Assembly (NCBI RefSeq): GCF_964275005.1
Contig: NC_092706.1
Span: forward strand, 23,830,687 to 23,894,686
DNA length: 64,000 nt
From: Diadema setosum
Taxonomy: Eukaryota > Echinodermata > Echinoidea > Diadematoida > Diadematidae
Direction: 5' to 3'
The position numbers were made by a program, and so were the translations under genes. Within the stretch, counting starts at the first letter, position 1. Every line of letters starts with the position of its first letter. Shown here piece by piece: positions 36,283 through 46,284 of this stretch. The notes under the pieces were generated by a model. That model did no database searches. It had not been told where the DNA came from and was given only the letters and a program-made list of their open reading frames with translations.

Positions 36283-36631
36283 AGGGGATGGCTAGTAACT
36301 GATCAGTGGGAATCAGAGGGAATGCAGGGGGTGATTGTTCCAATCGTTGTGGGATTCATTTAAGAGTACATTATTGTTGTGTGAAAATTATTTGCTTCAG
36401 AATGGTCTCATATTCAAGTAATGTGCAGTTTAATGTTTCCAGGTTAGCGTGCCTGTACAGTGACGGGGCATTAAACTGCACATTACTTGAATATGGGACC
36501 GTTCTGAAGCAAATAATTTTCACACAACAATAGATATATAATGTACTCTTAAATGAATCCCTACAGGGATTGGAACAATCATACCCCAGCATTCCCACTG
36601 ATTCCCAATGATCAGTTACTAGCCATCCCCT
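36283..36631. mobile_element. TTAA MITE family D, near-complete hairpin
   Basis: A 349-bp element flanked by TTAA (36279-36282 and 36632-36635). Its ends are AGGGGATGGCTAGTAACTGA and TCAGTTACTAGCCATCCCCT, a perfect 20-bp match. Self-complementarity continues to the centre (CATTTAAGAGTACATTA, GTGTGAAAATTATTTGCTTC, CAAGTAATGTGCAGTTTAAT against their mirrors), leaving a loop of about 36 bases. As a result both strands translate to nearly the same peptide (IICFR.V.YSSNVQFN). Confidence 0.92.
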
Positions 36632-36952
36632 TTAAGTCTTGGGGAAACTCATGAGATATCCCATTGTTAATACTAGGGGTAAGTTTTACTCCACTTCTTT
36701 TTTGTGTGTTTGTGTTTCAGTGGGAGTATACCACACTTCAGACTGACAAGGCTGAGCAGGTGCTTCTGAGAAAACCAATCAAAATACTAGAGAAGTACTC
36801 AGAGAGCACAGACTGCCGCCAAGTAGCTACTCTCCACCTGTATTGTGATTTCCACTGTAAAAACAAAAAGAAAAGAAAAGAGATTCCGGATGCAGAGGGT
36901 GATCCAGATCGCTGCCAAAACTCAAACATCCTTTGCTTGCATCATATCAATG

Positions 36953-38013
36953 GTGACCCGCTACAACAAAAGGATCCGAAAGTCGGGGAGGACAATTTTC
37001 TGAAAATGGCATGACATTAATCCCTTATACTCTTCTACTTTAATTTCATATACAGTTGAACCTCTCGTATCCGGACAAGTCACCCGGGGCTCATCCGGAT
37101 AAGGGATTTGGCCGGATACGGGAGACTCAATGCTTTATACATGTACATATACATACACATGTACTGATGTAGCCCATTGTAGTACCACATGTAGTAATGT
37201 GTATACTGCAACCTTTTCATTGTTACACTCAGCAACAGACCCCAAAATAGAGGTGTATGCTAATGTTGGAAGTAATATGTAATTCATGTGTGTTTGTGTA
37301 GGAGTTCTCGAGGAGTTGGGAATCCCCCTTTCCTCCCGTAATTATTAAAAAAAAAAAAAAAAAAAATCACGGCGAGATTGCGTCCGTATAATAGAGAGAT
37401 CCGGATAAAGGGAGGCCGGATAAGAGAGGTTCAACTGTATAGCACAACTCATACAAGTACTCCTTTGCGGATATATCGATGATTTTATTAGCGCATGTCA
37501 AGTGGTTGAGGAAATCAGAGTTTCGAGAAAAACGCCTTCAAAGTTTTCCTTCCGACGCTATCATGATCAAGGGGAGGCGAGACAGTTTTCATCTCTAGAA
37601 AATAGAAGGCATGCTCCTAGCGATCTCCGCAATGTTCATTCAAGCTTAGCGCCAGCGGTCTACGCACTGCCAATCAGTAATCAGGATGCCACGCACTGAC
37701 CAATAAGATCACTCCCTCATTGCGAGGGGCAGAGTCTAGCTGCGCCGCTAAATCCAAATCTTCGGACCCGTTTCTGTTACTTTGAAAGTCGGAAAATCAT
37801 GGCCCAGAAAAAACGCTGATCTCTTGCCTTTCCTTTGATCATTTACATCGTAGCTTTGAAATTTCGGCAGATGATAGATGAAACATTAGACTACAAAATT
37901 ATGCCAAAAACAGAAATCCGTTTGTTTTGACCAATTTTGATGATGTACTTCAAACTCAATTTTTTCAGCTCAGCCGTCAGTGACTTTAGGATCCTTTTGT
38001 TGTAGCGGGTCAC
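36953..38013. mobile_element. GTGACCCGC inverted-repeat element, copy C
   Basis: The ends GTGACCCGCTACAACA and TGTTGTAGCGGGTCAC, with subterminal AGGATCCGAAAGTCG and TGACTTTAGGATCC. Without the nested 385-bp insert it would be about 675 bp, like copy B. It lies inside a retroelement-like fragment in ASB8 intron 2. Confidence 0.88.
37053..37437. mobile_element. TA-flanked CAGTTGAACCTCTC MITE, nested
   Basis: A 385-bp element with ends CAGTTGAACCTCTCGTATCC and GAGAGGTTCAACTG, flanked by TA (37051-37052 and 37438-37439). The subterminal GGATAAGGGATTTGGCCGGA and CCGGATAAAGGGAGGCCGGA are inverted and direct relatives. It is the same family as 20751-21553 and is probably mariner/pogo-like. Confidence 0.87.
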
Positions 38014-38266
38014 AATTTTTTCCTAAAAATGTTATCCAAATCCGTTCAGAACTTTTTGTGTTATTTTGGAAATGGACAGAGAGATACAGAGAGACGAATA
38101 GATGACATGAAAAACATAACTTCTTCGGCGATGGTAAAAAAAAAAAAAATGCCTGGTCTGCATGCGGTATAATGGTGTGACAATCCAGTATCAAAAAGGG
38201 ATATAGCGGTGTGACCACCCAGTATGAAAGGGGTATACTGGTGTGAACAACATCTAAAATTCTCAC

Positions 38267-38398
38267 CTCTCCACCATGTTCCAGAATGAGTTTGACAATG
38301 TCCACATCACCCCTCATGCAGCTACACTGGAGAGGGAGAAGGGTGCCGTGGGGTCTATTGACGTCTGCTCCTTCCGCTAGTACTGACTCGACAGTGTC
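38267..38398 (-). CDS. ASB8: ASB8 coding exon 2 (ankyrin repeat 1)
   Basis: A 132-base exon encodes residues 33-76. It starts with DTVESVLAEGADVN and runs through the first ankyrin repeat (LLPLQCSCMRGDVDIVKL) to LEHGGE. Vertebrate ASB8 has the same GADVN, HGTL.PL and EKGAEVNA landmarks. The acceptor is a pyrimidine-rich stretch ending CACAG just upstream (38400-38399). The donor is GAG|GTGAGA with GT at 38266-38265. Both junctions are phase 0, and joining to exon 3 restores GGEVNAVDGYSRTALHYA, the conserved ankyrin 1-2 linker. The frame runs open into the introns on both sides, so open-frame length alone would misplace the exon borders. Confidence 0.95.
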
Positions 38399-38779
38399 CT
38401 GTGAGGAAGACGGGTCGATTAACGAGAAAATATATTTCATTTTCAATTCAATTCAATTCAGTTCAATTCATTTATTTCATTCTCATTTTTCTTCCAACAA
38501 AACATAACACAAGGTAAGTCAGAAAATCCATCATAAGCATATAGTATACAAAGTGCGAAAGATAAACGACGTACCAGATGTATTTGAAATGGCACATAAC
38601 CTTAACCTTTCAACTTGGAAAGGGAGTTTAAAGACCCAGTCGTGTACGGAAAAAGAGGGTCTGCCCAGTTGAATGGATCCCTCATTCGCTGTCCACCAGG
38701 GTACATTAGAAAACCAATCGAATCCTTTACAAAGCAGAAAAGCACGCTGAATTATCAGCTGTTTTGACTCCATAGGGTT

Positions 38780-38940
38780 TATGGCCACTAAACACAGGTC
38801 AAATTTCCTTTGGGAAACAAAATTGGTGGCCGCTAAGTACAGGGATCTTTAACATAGCTTTTTCCCCCGAGGGAATTTTTAGGTCCCTGTACATGGCAGG
38901 TGGCCACTACAGACAGGAGGCCGCAAAGGCAGGTTTGACT
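38780..38940. mobile_element. Decayed relative of the CAGTCAAACC MITE
   Basis: The right end GGCAGGTTTGACTG followed by TA matches the element at 28683. Internal words GGTGGCCGCTAAGTACAGG, GAGGGAATTTTTAGGT and CAGGTGGCCACTA also match. The left terminus is eroded. Confidence 0.7.
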
Positions 38941-38944
38941 GTAG

Positions 38945-39596
38945 GAATATATCTGAACAGGACAACATTACCAAGACAGCACTCTACTGGACTCCAGGAG
39001 GGAGAAGGAAGAGGGAGGAGGCCCAAAAACACATGGAGAAGAACCGTGGAGAGAGAGATGAGGAACTTAAAGGTGCATGGTCCCGGAGTTTTAGTCAAAT
39101 GCGTACGCGGGCACACGGCGCAAGTTTCCTATAGAGACCTACACTATCTACTCCTCTTTAGCGCTTACGCTTTGGCCCACTTCCCCGAGTCCGAAGAAGT
39201 CCGATCCACTGTAGTCAGTGGTCCGATCACAGTTCAGCTCATGATTCAGCTGAGGAGGATGACAACTTAAGCAAACTTCTTTTGTGATGTCATAATAACA
39301 AGCACATATGCACGCACCCTGGCATTACTACAGACTGCGCGATGCGCAGAGAAGACAACGAAGGCAACGTTACTTAGCAACACCTACGCACTTTACTCTT
39401 GATGACAGCTCAACTTCGGTAATCTTCGTATCAATGCTAACGGTGATCGGCAGTATCATCAACAGCCCCCTCTACACTACCGGGACTATGCCCCTTTAAA
39501 CTACACCTTGGGGACACTACAGCACCTGGCCATGGACACAGCCGAATGGAGGACTTCTGTTGCTGCTCTACGTGCCTATGGCATAATGGGCAGTAC
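38945..39596 (+). mobile_element. LINE ORF2 C-terminal fragment, split by a MITE
   Basis: The left part (38945-39066) reads KTALYWTPGGRRK, then after a frame slip GRRPKNTWRRTVEREM, the well-known tail of non-LTR retrotransposon reverse transcriptases (WTPQGKRKRGRPKTTWRR type). The right part (39500-39596) continues YTLGTLQHLAMDTAEWRTSV and AALRAYGI, again the classical tail (WRxxVAALxA). Between them sits the TTAA MITE at 39071-39495. Removing it and one TTAA rejoins the frame (RNLNYTLG). It lies in ASB8 intron 1, antisense to the gene. Confidence 0.85.
39071..39495 (+). mobile_element. TTAA MITE family A, copy 3, complete
   Basis: A 425-bp element with ends AGGTGCATGGTCCCGG and CCGGGACTATGCCCCT, flanked by TTAA (39067-39070 and 39496-39499). 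The host sequence is a LINE fragment whose reading frame resumes across the site, which proves TTAA target duplication. Its close match to 9723-10151 suggests fairly recent activity. Confidence 0.92.
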
Positions 39597-39678
39597 AGTG
39601 TAAGTACAATGTAAGTACAATGTAAGCAAGTAGGAATAATCTATATATCCCCCTCTCACACATTACATAGGATCTTAC

Positions 39679-39774
39679 CTTGGGGTTTATCATCCAGCCA
39701 CTGATGGCTCGGATAAGACGTTCTGACAGCATGTAGTCATGTTGCGCCATGGCAACGCGATGGTGGGTACTCAT
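39679..39774 (-). CDS. ASB8: ASB8 coding exon 1 (N-terminus)
   Basis: A 96-base exon encodes residues 1-32, including the diagnostic N-terminal motif LSERLIRAISGW, close to LSERLIRTIAAI of vertebrate ASB8. The donor is AAG|GTAAGA with GT at 39678-39677, and phase 0 joins NPK to DTVESV of exon 2. The first Met (39774) was chosen because it gives 15 residues before LSERL, close to vertebrates. Met9 and Met15 are less likely alternatives. The frame stays open upstream without another Met. A plausible 5'UTR acceptor (pyrimidine-rich, AG at 39835-39834) suggests that the transcript starts in a separate upstream exon. Total product: 32 + 44 + 211 = 287 aa. Confidence 0.92.
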
Positions 39775-39833
39775 AGCATAACTTTCTCGTCCGTCATGGG
39801 ATGTCTTATCAACAGCTGCACGGTGTACTGTAC
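39775..39833 (-). other. ASB8: Probable ASB8 5'UTR part of exon 1
   Basis: Between the ASB8 start codon and a candidate 3' splice site on the minus strand (pyrimidine-rich stretch, then AG at 39835-39834) lie 59 bases with no upstream ATG in the ASB8 frame. This would make exon 1 155 bases long and put the promoter in an unlocated upstream exon. The assignment rests only on the splice-site-like sequence. Confidence 0.35.
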
Positions 39834-40229
39834 CTGTACCAATAAAACAGACAGCTGATGCATATCATGTTCCATGATTTCATATAATTTGTTTGTTTTT
39901 AACCATCCCAAGAAACATGTAGGAGTGGTGATAAAAACCATGATACCTAATCCTGAACATTGGCTTTGGTATAACAAATGTGGTTTAGAATACAAAGAAT
40001 TTTGGAGCAATTTTTCCCTCTTTTTGACTTTTTTTTTAAAGGAAAACTTACGGAAATCATTGATTACGAGACGGTTAGAATTGGGTGAATTGTGCAATTC
40101 ATGTGCCAACTGTGTGAGAGTTAGCAGGCTCCCTGCTAGTTCATGTAGTACTGATAAATAGGTACAGATGCAGAGTGTCATAAGTGGAAATGGACGCAAA
40201 TACAGCTTTGAACATTTTACTGGTTTAAG

Positions 40230-41775
40230 GACACATGTCATGAGCTCAACATCGAAGAGTCATACAGCCCAAGTCACAAAGCCCAAAAGCTAGACATTGC
40301 AACGTATTAAGTGAACAATGCTCATGAGCTCGACATCATGGTAAATAGGCCCACAAACTATAGGCCTACAGTCCATGAGCTAAACACTAGGCAAATAATG
40401 ACAACAAACTTGTACACAAACAAGGCCCACAAGCTTTTAAAAGAGACAAACAAGGCCCACAAGTCTGACAATTGGCAAAGAAGGCCCATTGAGCTCCACA
40501 GGACAAACAACTTCATCTGCAGTGTACAAACCAATGATACACAAGAGTGTAAAGGGTGTCCTGATAATGGCACTAGGCCTATGAAAGAACTGAATAATGG
40601 GAGAAAAATATAAAATGATGTCCACACTCAGATCAGCCTTCTGGAAAAATGTACACTTGTGAAATGAAGTTTACAAGGAAGCATTTTACAAATTATTTCT
40701 TTCATTAAACTTGATTCTAAAAATTCTTGAGAGACAGGTAGGATAATTTGCATTTAGTCTATATACAGTTGTAGTTAACCAGTGAAGTAATTTAGAGAAA
40801 AGAGAGAAAGAAAAAAAAAATGTCTAGCCCATTTACCTTCTGGCATTGAAAAGTAGCAAGCCTAATAAGAATATCATTTACTAGCAAAGACCCAAACTTG
40901 AAGCTCTATGCATGGTATACTGTTGTTGTTATTGTTGTTGTTTTGCACTTAAAGGACAAGTTCACCTTCATAAACATAAGGAATTTTTAAAACTTTTGTG
41001 TTGGAACTGCTGGACGAGGAGACTACTACAGCTTGTGATGTCATATGAGTACAACAGCATAAAGAATGTGTAAAGAAAATTCAACATATTTTCATTTTTT
41101 CACATAGTAAACGAGCATTTGACTTCAATTGCCTCTTTCTAAAGGCAGGGGGAATAATATTACCCATAACATATACCGCTAACGAGTCAAGGGAATGTGT
41201 GCTTTTTTCAAAAGATACAATTTTGTGAAATTCTCTTTATATTTTCCTTATATCATTGTACGTATGTGACATCGTACACTGCAGTAGTCTTCTAATCCAG
41301 CGGTAACTGCACAAAAATTTCAAATATTCATAACTTTTGAACGGATTGTCCAATTTTCCTCAAACTTTCAATGATGTGTTCTACTAATATTGCTACATTT
41401 TCTCAATCCTTATGTTTATAAAGGTGGACTTGTCCTTTAATTATTTTTTTTGGGGGGGGTGTCCATGAAAAGCACATTACGGAACGGAATATAAAATTTG
41501 TATATTTTAATAACAATCTTGTGCCTGATAGCATAACAAAACTGCATATCCCCTCCAATCATTTTTTTCTTTTGTCATAATTGTAAAACCCTGTACAATA
41601 CACCTCATCATATTGACAGATGGCGCTGATCATCCTGTCGAGATCACAGACCTTATTTGCCTAGTGTCGAGCTTGTAGGATGCATTTAGGTCGACGACTC
41701 ATGGACCTTTTTTTCATTGTCGAGTTCATGGGCTGTATTACGACTTGTGTCGAGCTCCAGGGACAACCTGGCCCA
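40230..41775. mobile_element. Foldback element with arms of short repeated units
   Basis: The left arm (about 40230-40600) is a string of degenerate units such as CATGAGCTCGACAT, AGGCCCACAAG and ACTAGGCAAA. The right arm (about 41637-41775) has the mirror words TTTGCCTAGTGTCGAGCTTG, TCATGGGCTGTATTACGAC and GTGTCGAGCTCCAGG. The outermost arm words (GAGCTCAACATCGAAGAGTC then ATACAGCCCA) are matched in inverse at the far end. The central kilobase includes an intact TTAA MITE (40953-41436). Confidence 0.7.
40953..41436. mobile_element. TTAA MITE family B, complete
   Basis: A 484-bp element flanked by TTAA (40949-40952 and 41437-41440). The inverted ends are AGGACAAGTTCACCTTCATA and TATAAAGGTGGACTTGTCCT, and the match runs on through AACATAAGGA / TCCTTATGTT, giving about 30 bp in all. 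Decayed copies are at 28115-28552 and 47140-47375. Confidence 0.92.
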
Positions 41776-41825
41776 TCAGTGGCATCACCCCTTCGACCAA
41801 GTGACCAGTACAGCGTAGCTATTTT

Positions 41826-42110
41826 AGGGTGCTGTTCGTTATTCCGAAGGTTCGATATTCCGAAGGTTCATTATTCCGAAGGTTCGTTAATCCGAAACAC
41901 ACAAATTTCCTATACCTAGAGGTTTGTTAATCCGAAAATGAAAAAGGGTTCGTTAATCCGAACATTTGTGGCGTTATTCCGAAGGTTCGTTCTTCCGAAG
42001 ATTTGTTAATCCAAAAATGAAATTCGGAAAAACGAACCTTCGGAATAACGAATCTTCGGACTGAAGAGCCTTCGGAATAACGAACCTTCGGAATAACGAG
42101 CTGTAACCCT
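41826..42110. mobile_element. Inverted-repeat element built on TTATTCCGAAGGTTCG
   Basis: The ends AGGGTGCTGTTCGTTATTCC and GGAATAACGAGCTGTAACCC are imperfect inverted repeats, flanked by ATTTT (41821-41825 and 42111-42115). Inside, TTATTCCGAAGGTTCG-type units are repeated at least six times in one direction and three or more in the other. A heavily decayed relative lies at about 44450-44945. Confidence 0.78.
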
Positions 42111-42315
42111 ATTTTATTATAGTAGGATAGCCTTGGTTGTGAGTGCTCTGACTGATGCTTCCTGTAATCATTAATTTACCTTCACCTAGTACTAGCCCAA
42201 CCTGGCGACCATATGCCGTGCGGTAGCTTTGCACGGCGTCCCAGCTGGAGTAGGAGGTGCCTCCCTGGTCCCAGTGACCGCTGTGCACAGTGATAGCGAC
42301 AGGGCCGTGTACCGA

Positions 42316-42411
42316 TTTGTGGATAAACGAGGCCTAATGAGTAAACTCGGCCCCTTATAATGAGGTCGTGAGGGGTCGAGTTCACCTAGTTAGGCCAAGT
42401 TTACCCACAAA
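42316..42411. mobile_element. Short palindromic MITE, TTTGTGGATAAAC ends
   Basis: The ends TTTGTGGATAAAC and GTTTACCCACAAA, with inner AGGCCTAATGAGTAAACTCG against CGAGTTCACCTAGTTAGGCC, make a 96-bp hairpin. Confidence 0.75.
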
Positions 42412-42498
42412 TATTCTTACAGCAAAATTACCGGTACTTAGTTAACCTTCATCCTTCTTAATCTTTCAATATTTGCAACTTTACAGCGACAGGGCTGC

Positions 42499-42993
42499 AG
42501 GGCTGCCAACCTTGAGTGAGAGTTTGGCGTGAGACACCGGGAGGGAGCGGAGCGACCTCCTGGCTAGCACTTGGCGGCCTGCTGTGCGGACGTACGTATG
42601 TACTACGTACACAGTCAATGTATGTAAAGTGATGTAAAGCACACGTCATAGCCATACATGTACTGTAATTTGCCAAAAGTACAAGCTACGCTCACGTGGT
42701 ATAGGTAGAAACCAATCGTAATCCAATAGCTCGTCTTTGCGCGCGAACCAAAAACGATTATTATTGGGTAAGCTTTACACCCAAGCGGGAAAATCTTGAA
42801 ATTTTGGGCTTGGGCATATCGATATTCAGAATATTAGAGAATTTAGAGATAGATCCACCTCTATATTTATTTTTGTAGTCATGTACATTCCATTTTGGGG
42901 GTTTAGCGTGAGATTTCGTTTATCACAGTGAGACAGTCAAAATTGGTTGAATTGCGTGAGTCTCACGCTCAATGCGTGAGAGTTGGCAGCCCT
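42499..42993. mobile_element. hAT-like element, AGGGCTGCCAAC ends
   Basis: A 495-bp element with inverted ends AGGGCTGCCAAC and GTTGGCAGCCCT. The subterminal GTGAGAGTTTGGCGTGAGAC is inverted as TCTCACGC...GCGTGAGAG. It is flanked by AGGGCTGC and AGGGCTGT, an 8-bp near-duplication that fits hAT, though the flanks also resemble the element end itself. No transposase is encoded. Confidence 0.72.
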
Positions 42994-43001
42994 AGGGCTG
43001 T

Positions 43002-44449
43002 GACTAGCTGTGAGTGACACCATCATCCATGCATTTATAGATCCCTGGAGAGATCAGCACTGAGCAGTGTATTGTATTGTCACTGTCACCAACAAAGCCA
43101 CGCATGCGATGCTTGCCATCTTGCTCTTGCCAGGGCCTGGTGCAAAGTCCCAGACAAGTTCTAATGAGTAAAATTTATCATTTAATTCCCACTGTGCATG
43201 GATTCCCTGGATTCGCAATTCCCAAACCACTGAGTAAATTACTGTAACCGTTAATCTGTATCGTGACCATATTTACTTTATACATAGTTCTAGGCCTACT
43301 GCCACTGCACTGGTCTAACGTTAGTTTTATTTTGCAGGTCATGAGTTGCACTCTTGCATTGATAGAATACCTTGGTTCTTCTTAGTTCGATCGGGAGCTT
43401 GCACGGGAGCTTTCAGCAAAATGGCAGTCCGATGCTCACTGTCTATATCGCAATTTAGTTTGGAAAAGTGACCTGTCATTCACTGGATCGGGAGTCCTTT
43501 CCGGCGAAGCATCAAATTCGTCCGGCTCGGTTGTCTAGATCATATGCGCTTGGCCTTGGTGGTGGTGGTGGTGTTCTACCGGTTTACGTATGTGTGACGC
43601 CACGCGATATACTGCAGATTCTCCCGTGTGGTTGTAAAGTCCTTTGCGTGTACCACACTGACCGAACTTGTGTACCAAAGTTTTGTTGCAGTGTTTTGTT
43701 ATTGTGGAGAGCGCTCTCTATTGACACTTTTAGTTAACTGGAAGGTTGGCGACCCAGGCTAGGGTACAGTCATGTAACTTCGGATTTTCTTTTGACACAA
43801 AAAGGTGAAAGGTAAAGCAAAATTAGATATCGAAATGAAACTTATATGAAAATATCACTTTCACTAAGAAACGAAAATAAATCGGCACTAGTAAACTAAA
43901 AAGAAGCCATATACATAGGGGATACAAGAGAAGATGTTGATGATTACGGTGATTTCATGTTGCTGATTTTCGGGGGTGTATGTGGGATGTGCAAAAGATG
44001 AAAATTTTATAACGATAATTATTCCTTTAATTCTACAGTAATAGATAGAATAAAAAGGAGGAGGAGAAGATTAAGCAAGTAGAGATTTGAAATAAAAATG
44101 ATACAGATTTCAAAGATGGATATTTATACATGTGTTAGAATAATCATACAGAATGGTCGCTCAAACCACCGGCGCGCCTGTGCACAGCGGTGGTTTGCCG
44201 CGGCGGTGCACCATCGCATAATCATGAGAATTGCAAAAGAAAAAAAAGTGTTACATTAATTTTTCATTTGCCCTTTATATAAAACAAACAACCCAAAAAA
44301 AAAAAAAAAAAAAAAACAAATTAAATTGCTCAGTTACATGTGCGATGTTTACCTTGTGGACTTGTAAAATAACTGGTGCCTCATAACGCATATTGTGACA
44401 TAAGATTATTGGTTCCTTCCAATTTTGTGACAGTTAAGGCCGGTTTTGC
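43002..44449. other. Intergenic stretch between ASB8 and the receptor gene, left part
   Basis: It holds the CpG-richer segment at 43380-43740 and otherwise AT-rich sequence with poly-A near 44297. A short GC palindrome (CACCGGCGCGCC...CAGCGGTGG) lies near 44170. No exon was recognised. Confidence 0.5.
43380..43740 (-). promoter_or_regulatory. CpG-richer segment, possible ASB8 promoter
   Basis: This non-repetitive-looking stretch is richer in CpG than its flanks (TTCGATCGG, TCCGGCGAAG, CCACGCGATA) and has a YY1-like AAAATGGC near 43420. It lies 3.6 kb upstream of the ASB8 start codon on the ASB8 side of the intergenic region. It is the best local candidate for a 5'UTR exon and promoter, but no splice link to the 39833 acceptor can be demonstrated. 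Confidence 0.25.
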
Positions 44450-44945
44450 TCACGTTTTCTCATCAGTTAGACCGTTCCTTATTCCAAAGATTCTTTACTA
44501 TAACGAAATGAAGTTCGCTACCCGGAAGGTTCGTAATCCCCCGCCCCTAAAAAGTTCATTATTCCGGATGTTCGTTTATTAATCAGAAAATGAAGAATGA
44601 TTCATTATTCCAAAGGTCTGTCGATCCTATAAATAGAAACAAGGTCAGTAATTTCAAAGTTTTATTTGGTGCCCACCTTCTTTTCATTTTCAGATTAACG
44701 AACCTTTTATTAAGAAACCTTTGGAATAACGAACCTTCAGAATAACCCTATAAATGTAACGATTAACGAAAGCCCTTTTCGTGTTCATATTAAGGAACCA
44801 CTTTTCATTTCGGATAGCGAACATCTATAAGGTATACGAAATTTGCGTGTTTCGGTATAACGAACAGTCAAAACAGGGAACTCTCCTTCATTTTAGAACT
44901 TAACGAACCGTCGGAATAACCCGGCGGAATAACGAGCATAACTAT
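44450..44945. mobile_element. Decayed relative of the TTCCGAAGGTTCG element
   Basis: Degenerate TTATTCC..AAGG, GGTTCGTAAT and AATAACGAACC words occur in both orientations over about 500 bases, as in 41826-42110. The ends cannot be placed. Confidence 0.55.
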
Positions 44946-45289
44946 TTTCTTCGTGTATTACTTAAACGTATCATCGTTGCTTAGATTTAGTCTATGAATT
45001 GTTAAGTTCGCCGTTTGGAAAATGCTCAGCGGGTTGAATTTAGTGCATAGATTATAGATAGCCCATGGTTTTGAGAATCCATGGATTGATTAATATTTGA
45101 AACTTTGATGGGACGTTTTGGAATTCGGACCATGGGTATTGTCGCTGTATGGGTGCCGAACCTATTGTGTCCGTCAATAGTGCAAACTAGTTATTAAATT
45201 TTAATCATGCCAGGTACTAATTTCAAAGAAAATAGAGAAAGAGGATAGAGATCACTCTCCTTCTCATTCTAATTGTATTTTGGTGGTCA

Positions 45290-45640
45290 CGCCGACAGCC
45301 ATGAGTCATACGGCCCTTAGAGCTCGACATTGAAAAAAATGGGGCTCCATGAGTCATACAGCTTATCAGTCATACACCCCATGCATAAACTCGACACCAT
45401 AGCCAAGTATGGTCCACGAGTCCGACAGTAGGCAGACAAGGCCCACGAGTCCGACGCTGTCGCCCCGGACTCGAGGACCTTGTTTGACTAGTATCAGACT
45501 CAAGGCCCTTTTTTGTCCAGTGTCGGAATCGTGGGCCTTGTTTGCCTATATGATAGTGTCGGGCTTATTTGGACCCCACTGTATTTGCCTAGTGTCGAGA
45601 TTGCGAGCTGCATCGCTGTATGTTTCTTGAGCATTATGTT
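45290..45640. mobile_element. Second foldback element with short-unit arms
   Basis: The left arm carries CATGAGTCATACGGCCC, AGCTCGACATTGAAAAAAA and repeated AAGGCCCACGAGTCCGACA...AGGCA units. From about 45475 the mirror words TCGTGGGCCTTGTTTGCC and TTTGCCTAGTGTCGAGATTG follow directly. It is the same unit vocabulary as 40230-41775 but with no spacer between arms. Confidence 0.7.
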
Positions 45641-46284
45641 GAGGCAGCCTATATCATCTGTATATCAATGGCTCGTGTGTGTCGGACTTGTGAAGTGCAC
45701 CCGTTATTTCACAGCCATTAGACACAGCATCGAATCCATTCATATGAACAGTATTATATAACTACTTCATACACTAGTCTATGTACAATGAAATTAATAG
45801 AGCTGAATTAAGAGGTGGCACGGGTGATTGATTTCATATAAAAATCATGCACTGGATCAAACTAAAACAAAAACAGAGGAAGCCGATGGAATACCTTGTT
45901 ATGGTTAGTGGAAATTGTGTACAAACCCTAGTATAAAGTACATGTATGTAACTCTATTACAGGGCAATTTTTTACCAAACTTAGCAAATCTATTGCATCG
46001 GCCTATATATGTGGCTTTAGCGACAGTACAAAGATAGATCACACACACACACACACAAAAAAAGAAAACACGAAGAAAAGTTTGAGGAAAATTAGATTAG
46101 TCCCTTCTCAGAATTGTGAAATGTTTCTAATTTCGATTAATCATGTTTGCTGCCCTCTCAAGACGAAAATATTACAACAATCGCTATGTCGGGGGTGGTA
46201 AAAGCTACATTATGTACATTAAAAAATTACAAGCCTTCATCATTTTTAATTACACGATTCAATTCACTTTAAAACACTTCAAAT

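Larger units (their letters stand above)
36795..38138 (+). mobile_element. Retroelement-like fragment (GGCGG family), copy 3, interrupted
   Basis: The left part (36795-36952) begins with TACTCAGAGAGCACAGAC, GCCGCCAAGTAGCT and ends at CATATCAATG. The right part (38014-38138) resumes with AATGTTATCCAAATCCGT, TTTGTGTTATTTTGGA and ends ACTTCTTCGGCGATGGTAA. The interruption is the 1.06-kb GTGACCCGC element. Confidence 0.7.
35737..38266 (-). other. ASB8: ASB8 intron 2
   Basis: A 2,530-base phase-0 GT-AG intron made mostly of mobile DNA: a retroelement-like 3' fragment (about 35960-36182), a 349-bp hairpin MITE (36283-36631), and an interrupted retroelement fragment (36795-38138) that contains a 1.06-kb element which in turn contains a 385-bp element. 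A short degenerate repeat (about 38165-38248) lies next to the exon 2 donor. Confidence 0.9.
38399..39678 (-). other. ASB8: ASB8 intron 1
   Basis: A 1,280-base phase-0 GT-AG intron. It holds a decayed MITE (about 38780-38940), a LINE reverse-transcriptase 3' fragment (38945-39066 and 39500-39596) and a complete TTAA-flanked MITE inserted into that fragment (39071-39495). Little of the intron is free of mobile DNA. Confidence 0.9.

Noticed and set aside
36306..36598. Two overlapping open frames with nearly the same peptide on opposite strands
   Set aside because: The similarity is explained by the element being a perfect hairpin. It is not a gene pair.
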